DNA of 64,000 nucleotides, taken from NCBI RefSeq assembly GCF_021249345.1, contig NZ_CP089588.1, forward strand, positions 1,178,001 to 1,242,000, read 5' to 3'. Below the pieces are notes generated by a model. That model was given only the letters and a program-made list of their open reading frames with translations, had not been told where the DNA came from and searched no databases. Shown here piece after piece: positions 35,084-41,900 of the stretch. Every line of letters starts with the position of its first letter. Position 1 is the first letter of the stretch. The translations under genes were made by a program, and so were the position numbers. This DNA comes from Halobacterium wangiae (GTDB lineage: Archaea; Halobacteriota; Halobacteria; Halobacteriales; Halobacteriaceae).

Positions 35084-35431
35084 ATGAGCGAGTTGACGCC
35101 CGAGGAGTTCGAGGAACAGAAGTACGTCGACTACTTCCCGAAGCTCCAGACCGCGTACAAGCGCGCGTTCAACGAGATGAACGAGAACTACGACTCCGAC
35201 ATCGTCCACGGCATCGACCAGACGGTTCTCGCGGAAGCCGAACCCCACTACGAGGGCGACGGCGAGTTCTCCCTCGACCTGCCCGAGGACCCGGCGTCGC
35301 AACTCGATGGCGTGCTGGCCAGCGACGAGAAGGTCGAGCGCGTGCTGGAGCTGTACCTCGAGGAGCTCCAGCGACAGCTCCAGAAGATGTTCGGGGTCGG
35401 CGAGGCCGCACCGGGCGACGAAAAGGCCTAA
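35084..35431 (+). CDS. Conserved haloarchaeal protein (DUF5783-like)
   Basis: This 115-aa acidic, mostly helical protein begins MSELTPEEFEEQKYVDYFPK. It has NEMNENYDSDIVHGIDQTVL in the middle and the helix VERVLELYLEELQRQLQKMF near the end. No cysteines, membrane segment or catalytic motif. Assigned to DUF5783 from memory; unknown function. It is 25 bp upstream of the NifU-domain gene and may be co-transcribed. Confidence 0.72.
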   Translation: MSELTPEEFEEQKYVDYFPKLQTAYKRAFNEMNENYDSDIVHGIDQTVLAEAEPHYEGDGEFSLDLPEDPASQLDGVLASDEKVERVLELYLEELQRQLQKMFGVGEAAPGDEKA

Positions 35432-35456
35432 GCCCCGCGGGCCCCAACTCCGGTCC

Positions 35457-35807
35457 ATGAGCACCGAGACTCAGGACGGGGACGACCTGGAGGAGCGCGT
35501 CAACAACTTCCTCCGCCGGAACTTCCCACAGATCCAGATGCACGGCGGCACCGCGGCCATCCAGAACATCGACCGCGAGGAGGGCGTCGTCGACCTCCAG
35601 CTCGGCGGCGCGTGTTCGGGCTGCGGTATCTCCCCGATGACGATCCAGGCGATCAAGTCCCGCATGACCAAGGAGATCCCCGAGATCGACACGGTCCACG
35701 CCGACACCGGCATGGGCGGGGACAGCGGGATGAGCCCGTCGTTCCCCGGCGAGGACACCGACAGCGAGGACCGCGAAGAAGACGAAGGCCCCCAGGCCCC
35801 GTTCTAG
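35457..35807 (+). CDS. NifU-domain Fe-S scaffold-type protein
   Basis: This 116-aa protein carries a C-terminal NifU domain (Nfu type): LEERVNNFLRRNFPQIQMHG, then VVDLQLGGACSGCGISPMTI with the CxxC cluster ligand, and IKSRMTKEIPEIDTVHAD. Nfu proteins hold and pass [4Fe-4S] clusters to apoproteins in the cytosol. The acidic tail (about 25 residues) is typical of halophiles. The start MSTETQDGDD at ATG 35457 excludes an out-of-phase upstream extension. Confidence 0.9.
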   Translation: MSTETQDGDDLEERVNNFLRRNFPQIQMHGGTAAIQNIDREEGVVDLQLGGACSGCGISPMTIQAIKSRMTKEIPEIDTVHADTGMGGDSGMSPSFPGEDTDSEDREEDEGPQAPF

Positions 35808-35811
35808 ACGG

Positions 35812-36105
35812 TCAGTCCTCCGTCCAGTAGTAGATCTCTTCCTTCTCGGCGCCGCAGTTCGGGCACTCCTCCGGGAACGAGTCCTGGAGGTCGCCCATCT
35901 CGCCACACTGCGAGCAGCGCCACATGAGTTCGGCCTCCCCGAAGTCGTGGCCGGAGCGCTCGTGTTCGATGGAGAGCGCGTCGATTCCCTCACGCGTAGT
36001 GACGAAGAAGCCGTCCTCGTCGAATCCGCGAACGGTGCCGAGTTCCTCGCCGTCCTCGGTGTACACTGTCGCGCCGAGTCCGAGACGCGGTGGGTCGTCG
36101 CTCAT
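35812..36105 (-). CDS. Rubredoxin-like zinc-ribbon protein (DUF7130-like)
   Basis: This 97-aa protein starts MSDDPPRLGLGATVYTEDGE. The first half is a PRC/KOW-like small beta-barrel (GLGATVYTEDGEELGTVRGF). The second half has WRCSQCGEMGDLQDSFPEEC and CPNCGAEKEEIYYWTED, a rubredoxin-like CxxC...CxxC knuckle. This layout is known in haloarchaeal proteins that NCBI calls DUF7130; the name is from memory. It converges on the NifU gene with a 4-bp gap. Confidence 0.78.
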   Translation of the reverse strand: MSDDPPRLGLGATVYTEDGEELGTVRGFDEDGFFVTTREGIDALSIEHERSGHDFGEAELMWRCSQCGEMGDLQDSFPEECPNCGAEKEEIYYWTED

Positions 36106-36292
36106 ACAGACACGTTCGTCACGATACTGCATAAACCCAGGCGCCGGAACCGACGCCACCACTGTTCTGGGCCGCCCAGCCGCTGGCAGTCCCGCCTGGC
36201 GACGACCCGACTGGCACCGGGGTAGCAGGTAAGTCGTTTCTACCCAACGTACGGTGGCCTTACTAATGGCGGGTGGAGCCCAGTGAGTGACT

Positions 36293-37405
36293 ATGGCCCA
36301 GGAAGGGGCGGTCGCGGCCGAGGACTACACTATCCGGCTCGCCCAGGCAGGAGACAGAGAACCGTTCCTCTCGCTGTACGAGGACGTCTGGGGGCGCTCG
36401 AAGAGCGAGGAGTGGTTCGAGTGGCGGTTCGAACGCAACCCCTACGCCACGGAGGTCGAGATGGTCGTCGCCGAACGGGGGGAGACGCTCGTCGGCGCGG
36501 AACCGCTGCTCCCGATGCCGCTGGCCGTCGGCGCCGACCGCATCGTCTCCCGCCAGCCCGTCGACTGGATCGTCCACCCCGACCACCGCCGGCGCGGCGT
36601 CTTCACCCGGATGACCGAGCGGCTGCTGTCCACGTTCGAGGACCGCACCACCCTGCTGTTCAACTTCCCGAGCGACGCGCTCCGCCCCGGTCTCGAGAAG
36701 TTCGATTGGACGACGGTCTCGGAGGTGACCACGCGGTACCGCATCCACGACGTCGAGCGCATCGCCGCCGGCGAGAAGCACGCGGACTCTACCACCGTCG
36801 GTCTGCTCAAGCACTTCGCCGCTCCCGCGCTCAGCATCGGTCTCGGCGCCTCTCGACGGCTCACGACAGCACCCAGCGACGTCACCGTCGAGCGCGTCGA
36901 CGGCGTGGCGACCGACGCGATCCGCGGCGTCTACACCGAAACCACTCCCGAGGCGATCCACGTCCCCCGGGAGGAGGCCTACCTCGAGTGGCGGTTCGCC
37001 AACCCGCTGTGGGAGACCGCGACGTACGTCGCGCGCCGCGGCGGCGACCCCGTCGCGACGGTCGTCGTCGCCACCGAGTCGCTGCCCGACAGCACCACCG
37101 CGTACGTGCTCGACACCCAGCCGATGGCCACCAATTCCGAGCGCGCACCGGCGTTCGCGGCCGCGCTCGACGCGGCGCTCGACGACCTCGACACCGACAT
37201 CGTGAAGGCCCCGACGGACCCCTTCCCGTCCGTGCTGCGGCGACGGGGCTTCCTCCGGGACGACAACGCTCTCCTCTCCCGGTTCTCCACGTTGACGAGC
37301 CACGCCGTCAGACCACTCCCCATCGCCAGCGCCATCGAGTTCGACCGCGACGTCCTCGACGACGAGGAGTGGCTGCTGATGCTCGGCGACTGGGACATCG
37401 AGTGA
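36293..37405 (+). CDS. GNAT-family acetyltransferase (Eis-like)
   Basis: This 370-aa protein from ATG 36293 (MAQEGAVAAEDYTIRLAQAG) has an N-terminal GNAT domain: SEEWFEWRFERNPYATEVEM, PVDWIVHPDHRRRGVFTRMT with the acetyl-CoA loop (RRRGVF), LLFNFPSDALRPGLEKF. A second, weaker GNAT-like part (EEAYLEWRFANPLWETATYV) follows, giving the double-domain Eis/GNAT_acetyltr_9 layout. Substrate unknown. TATA-like CTTACTAA lies about 30 nt before the ATG, which is why GTG 36287 is not preferred. Confidence 0.82.
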   Translation: MAQEGAVAAEDYTIRLAQAGDREPFLSLYEDVWGRSKSEEWFEWRFERNPYATEVEMVVAERGETLVGAEPLLPMPLAVGADRIVSRQPVDWIVHPDHRRRGVFTRMTERLLSTFEDRTTLLFNFPSDALRPGLEKFDWTTVSEVTTRYRIHDVERIAAGEKHADSTTVGLLKHFAAPALSIGLGASRRLTTAPSDVTVERVDGVATDAIRGVYTETTPEAIHVPREEAYLEWRFANPLWETATYVARRGGDPVATVVVATESLPDSTTAYVLDTQPMATNSERAPAFAAALDAALDDLDTDIVKAPTDPFPSVLRRRGFLRDDNALLSRFSTLTSHAVRPLPIASAIEFDRDVLDDEEWLLMLGDWDIE

Positions 37406-37439
37406 GAGCGGTTCGCGGGCGGGTCTCGACCAGAAACCG

Positions 37440-37487
37440 CTACATGAAGTCCGCGATACCGCTCTGCTTGTTCTTGTCGACAAAGCA
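37440..37487 (-). pseudogene. Second, diverged copy of the polC 3' end
   Basis: On the minus strand the last 15 codons before TAG 37442-37440 read CFVDKNKQSGIADFM. The polC gene 1.5 kb away ends FENDKNRPSTIGDFM. DKN, S, I and DFM align with one residue gap, and the DNA around the stop is also alike (ACATGAAGTCC versus ACATGAAATCC). An in-frame TGA about 14 codons upstream shows that only the end survives. This could be the original polC end cut off by an insertion. Confidence 0.55.
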
Positions 37488-37562
37488 ACCCTGGCCCTCA
37501 ATTGCTAAGTACAGAGGATATAATCAGCCCGAGGGTTACCGTCCGAATCGACCACGGACGGT

Positions 37563-37709
37563 CTACTCGTCCGTTCGGATGATCGTCCCCGAATCGTTGT
37601 GTTTGAACTCCACCCCACCACAGTGCGGACACTCGTCTCGCAAGGGAGCGATATCCTCATCCTCCGTTTTCGCCCGGACGAACTCCCCGCAGCCCCGGCA
37701 CATCACCAT
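37563..37709 (-). CDS. 48-aa zinc-ribbon protein
   Basis: This small ORF starts at ATG 37709, overlapping the upstream HTH gene's TGA by one base. It reads MVMCRGCGEFVRAKTEDEDI, continues to ECPHCGGVEFKHNDSG and ends TIIRTDE. Two CxxC pairs (CRGC, CPHC) make a complete zinc ribbon. Translation coupling to the DUF7344-like gene suggests the two work together, for example as a regulator and a nucleic-acid-binding partner; that is inference. Confidence 0.75.
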   Translation of the reverse strand: MVMCRGCGEFVRAKTEDEDIAPLRDECPHCGGVEFKHNDSGTIIRTDE

Positions 37710-38056
37710 CACCGCTCCTGCACCTCCTCGCGCTCCCGCTCGGCGTCACCGTCCAGGTGCTTGCTCAGGAGGGGATGGCCGTAGCACCGGACGGTTTCTG
37801 TCCGCGAGTCGTAGTCGAGGAGGCCGAGGTCAGCTAGCTTCGGGAGGGTCCTGTGGTGGAGTCCAAGCGCAGTTCGTTCCCGGTCGTCACAGTGGTCCAG
37901 GGAATCGACGAGTTCGTCAATCGAGGCGACGTCGTCCCCCGACGACTGGAAATACTCGAGTACCCATCGGCGGTCTTCGGTTGCCAAGACGGAAAACAGC
38001 CGATGCACTCGGGTCCTTCGCTCAGGTGATTCAGGTAGGTGATTCCCCATCATCAT
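37709..38056 (-). CDS. DUF7344-like winged-HTH protein
   Basis: This is about 115 aa from the MMMGNHLPESPERRTRVHRL start (three ATGs at 38056, 38053 and 38050). It has VLATEDRRWVLEYFQSSGDD, DELVDSLDHCDDRERTALGL, HHRTLPKLADLGLLDYDSRT, the haloarchaeal winged-helix pattern (DUF7344-type) akin to ArsR. The longer frame to 38209 overlaps the divergent gene and lies past the plausible TATA (38106-38113), so it was rejected. Function: likely a transcription factor. Confidence 0.75.
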   Translation of the reverse strand: MMMGNHLPESPERRTRVHRLFSVLATEDRRWVLEYFQSSGDDVASIDELVDSLDHCDDRERTALGLHHRTLPKLADLGLLDYDSRTETVRCYGHPLLSKHLDGDAEREREEVQER

Positions 38057-38105
38057 CGTCTCGGAGACAGGCAGCGGTGAACCTAACCCCGGAGTTTTCC
38101 CGGTG

Positions 38106-38130
38106 TTTATTAGCTCTGCCCACATTATCA
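38106..38130. promoter_or_regulatory. Divergent promoter between the two HTH genes
   Basis: TTTATTAG at 38106-38113 suits the minus-strand DUF7344-like gene (about 50 nt before its ATG). CACATTATCA at 38121-38130 suits the plus-strand Bat-like gene (30 nt before GTG 38156). The two cores nearly abut, so the genes are probably co-regulated. Confidence 0.5.
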
Positions 38131-38155
38131 CACATAGGAGTGGAGTCATAGACCC

Positions 38156-38806
38156 GTGATAATCGCCGAGTACACGCTCGATCACCCGTTCCTCAGGGAG
38201 ACACTCCAACGCGTCCCCGGCATCGAAGTGACGTGGGAGGACTCCTACACTGACCCGGACGGTCAGATGTGGACGATTGCTTGGATCGACTGTGCGGATT
38301 TAGACGTGTTGGACTTGGCGATTGCCGATGACCCCACGGTGGCGCGACCCACGGTTTTGACCGAGGCGGGTGGTCGTCGCCTGTATCGCTTTACGCTCGT
38401 CGGCGAGGGTGCCGAAGCCAGCATCATGCCGCTGGTAGTTGAAGCCGGGGGTGTTCAATTGGAGATCACCGCTTCCGGCGAGGGGTGGCGAAACCGAACC
38501 CGGTTTCCGTCTCGGGAGGCCTTCGAGCAGGTCTATCGGTTCTGTCTTGAACACGAAGTTGACTTTGAGTTTCACCGAATCTACGAGCGGTCAGAGATAC
38601 TAGATCACGACCTGCCTGCGCTGTCCGATGCCCAGCGGGCAACGCTGACCGAGGCGGTGGACAGCGGCTATCTCGATATTCCCCGCCAATCGTCGCTCGA
38701 TGAACTCGGTGAACGGCTCGGTATCTCCGAGAGTGCTGCCTCCGAGCGATTCCGAAGAGGGGTGAAAAATCTCACCGAGCAAACCATCTATCCGGACACC
38801 GATTGA
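38156..38806 (+). CDS. Bat-type HTH regulator (HTH_10 domain)
   Basis: This 216-aa protein starts at GTG 38156 (VIIAEYTLDHPFLRETLQRV). The N-terminal about 150 residues resemble the GAF-HTH-associated domain of haloarchaeal bacterio-opsin-activator-like proteins. The C-terminus has the HTH_10 signature: LSDAQRATLTEAVDSGYLDI, then PRQSSLDELGERLGISESAA and SERFRRGVKNLTEQTI. Such proteins are transcription factors. Codon use is less GC-rich than in flanking core genes, in line with the whole 37.5-38.9 kb cassette. Confidence 0.87.
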   Translation: MIIAEYTLDHPFLRETLQRVPGIEVTWEDSYTDPDGQMWTIAWIDCADLDVLDLAIADDPTVARPTVLTEAGGRRLYRFTLVGEGAEASIMPLVVEAGGVQLEITASGEGWRNRTRFPSREAFEQVYRFCLEHEVDFEFHRIYERSEILDHDLPALSDAQRATLTEAVDSGYLDIPRQSSLDELGERLGISESAASERFRRGVKNLTEQTIYPDTD

Positions 38807-38926
38807 GAGACGCGGTAGATACGCAGATCTATTTCACAGCTGATTCACGACGACGGTGTTGGAATAATCCCCTGGGCACAGCTAACGAGGGACGGTGGAA
38901 AGATTAGAGAAGGATGGAGGTCGTAA

Positions 38927-41900
38927 TCACATGAAATCCCCAATGGTCGATGGCCTATTCTTGTCGTTCTCGAAGACGGACTCCAGTTTCCGGTCGAGGA
39001 GCGCGAGACGCTGTTTCGTGTACTCCCTGCAGTCGTAGTCCTCGGCGACCTGGATGGCGGTGTCCATGTACTTGTTCACGGAGCCCTCGTGGACCGTGAG
39101 GTTCACGCGCCCGCCACACTCCCGGCAGTCCCCGGTGAGCGGCATCCGGCGGTACTTCTCCCCGCAGTCTAGACAGCGCGTCTCCTGGCGACTGAACGCC
39201 CGGAGGTTGCCGATGAGGTCGGGCAGGAAGTGGTACTCGATGACGCGCTCGGCGACGTCCGTCTCGTCGACGGCGCGGAGCTTCCGTGCGAGCTCCAGCT
39301 GGGCGTCCATCTTGTCCATCATCGAGCCGAGAGTCTTGTACGCCGATAGCTCCGGCCCGAGGTGGATGGTCGTCGTGTCGTGGGTGTGGCCGAACCCGGT
39401 GTACTCGTGGTCGGTACCCAGCGTCGACTCCGCGATCTGGACGAGGTCCTCGACGTCCTCGGGGTCCGCGAGTTCGCGGGTCGCCTCGAAGAACTCCTTC
39501 GGGTACTCCGTCGCGATGTCGATGTTGTGGGCCTCGTCGTCGATCTCGCTGGGGTCGATGCGCGAGGACATCACCAGCGGCGCGTCCATCTGGCCCCCGC
39601 GTTTGTCCGGCAGGAACGACTTCGAGAAGTTCAGCAGGCCGTCCAGCAGGAGCATCACGCAGTCCTCGTCTCCGTCGCACTGGCCCGCGTAGACGTCGTT
39701 CGCCACGAGTGTATGTGTCTCTTCGACGGTCACGCAGTACGTGTGCTCGACGTCTGATTCGACTATCTCGACTGACTGAACCTCGTCCAGCCAGACGTCG
39801 CCACCATCACCGAAGAGGCGCTGGGGCCGGGTGTCGATGCGGTCGAGGGCGCTGACGAGCGTCTCTGCCTTGCGGTCGAGGTGGAACCCGATTCGGTCTG
39901 CGAACCGGACTGCGTTCTCGGAGGTGATTTTCAGTATCCACGTCTCGAAGGATGGGGCGTCGCCGTCGTAGAACTCGGCGACCGCGCCCGTTTCCGGTGT
40001 GCGTTCTTCCCGGTAGACCTTGGTAGCGATGCCGAACCGTTTGAACGCAGACACGAGGTCCGACTGGAGCGTATCGCTCACGGTGTGAGCGCGAATTTCG
40101 ACACGGTCACTGGACGTGCTTCCGTCACCGGAGAGGTAGGCAGCGAGGAACGTCCGGAGCACGGGCTTCGGACCCGCCAGGACGCAGTCCGGGATTCGTT
40201 TCGTCTCTGCTCGGCTGCCAGCATCGAGGACGTCAGCGAAAAGCGTCGCGACGAGTCGGCTCGAGACTGTGAGTTTCCACTCGTTCTCCTCGAACGCCTC
40301 GACGTTCAGTTCCCGTTCGAAGGACTCGGTGAGCTGTTCGCGTACATCTTCGTCGGGGATGCAGATTGTCGTCTGGTAGAACGACCCTGCTTCTCGGCGC
40401 GTGAACCCCTCCGCTGCGTAGTAGCCGAGCAGTGTCCCGACCGTTTCGTCGACTTCGAAGTGGCGGGATACGGCGGCCGTGTCGCGACGAATCCCGAGCG
40501 TGACGTCGTCTGGAACCCTGCGAACTACGACGTCGCGATCGAAGAGGTCTACCAATACGCTCGCCGGGATGCTGTCCCGGGACACCCAGTTGTACACGGT
40601 CGACTGACTCAGGTCGAGGCGGTCTGCAGCGCCTTTCAAGTATCCCCCGGCATCAGTCGCTTCGTCGAGCAGGGCCTTGAGACCCGGTTCGCCGATACCG
40701 CGAACCATGAGGTCCTCGTTCGGTATCGCTTCGGCCTCGAGGAACTCGGCAAGGAGGTCGAACGTCTGCGTCTCTCCCTCGGCCGGAATCTGCTTCGGCG
40801 CGGGAAGCGAATCGCCGGCAGACAGTTCCGTCGCGTCGACTCGTTCCAAACCGTCGCCAGTCCACCGCCGCATCGAGTGGTCCGGCGTCACTTTGAGTTC
40901 TTGGCCGCTACTCGTTTCGACGCGGACGAGGTGGTCTGGCGCGGGGTGCTTCGAGACTGCCTCGACTGGCTGGAGCGTATCTTCGCCGTTCTCGTCGACA
41001 GACGGAACGAACACGCTTTCATCCAGTTCCTGCACGAGCGTCCCGAAGTTGTCCTCGTCGGCCGTCTCGGGGTCGAGACGTTCCTCGACCAGTGTCTCGA
41101 TGGCGTCGTTGTGCCATTCGCCGGCCTCGTCCTCGTACCAGACCTTCGTTTCGGGGTGGAAGCAGTTCCGACGTTTGGAGGCGTGGAAGTACGGGTGTGC
41201 GTAACCGACGGCCGCCGAGGTGAACCCGACGACGCGGCCGACGACGGCGGCAGAGGTGTGGGGCGCCATCCCGAAGACGAGTTCGCCGACGAGGTCGTCG
41301 CGTTCCTCGAACTCGTAGAAGGCGTTAAGGCCGTAGTACTGGGTCAGGAGGTCGTCGACGAAGTCCGCGGTCTTCAGCATGTGTTCGGCGGCGCCGTCCG
41401 AGAGGACGACGTCCTGCACGCGGAGTTCGACCAGCTGGTCGTCGTGTTCGAGCGGGTCGCCGTGGATGTCGACGTCGTAGCCGAGGTCCCGGAAGTGTTC
41501 GACGGTGACGTCGAGTTCGCTCGGGCGCACGGCGGTGACCGGGAGGTCGGTCATGTCGTAGCGGACGGTGCCGTCCTTGAACGCGGAGACGTCGTGTTTC
41601 GCGCGGAGGACGCCCTTCTCCATCGGTTCGGGGACCTTCTCCGAGGACATCAACCCCTGGACGCCTTTCAGCACGTCGAAGGCGTTCTCGCGCTCGCCGA
41701 CGTTCTGGAGGGCGCTGCGGTACTCGTCCTGGATATCGACGGTCTGGGTCTCGACGTTGTCGACGTCGCGCTCGCAGCGCGGGCACTCGACGCGGCCGGA
41801 CTCGTCGGGTTCGGCGACGGCGCCGCAGTCCCGGCACTCGTAGTGGGGGTCGGTCCAGGTGCCGCAGTCCGAGCAGCGCGCCTCGTAGGTGTGGTCGTCG

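Noticed and set aside
37709-38209. Longer form of the DUF7344-like protein from 38209
   Set aside because: It would overlap the divergent Bat-like gene and pass through both promoter cores; homology starts near the MMMG residues.
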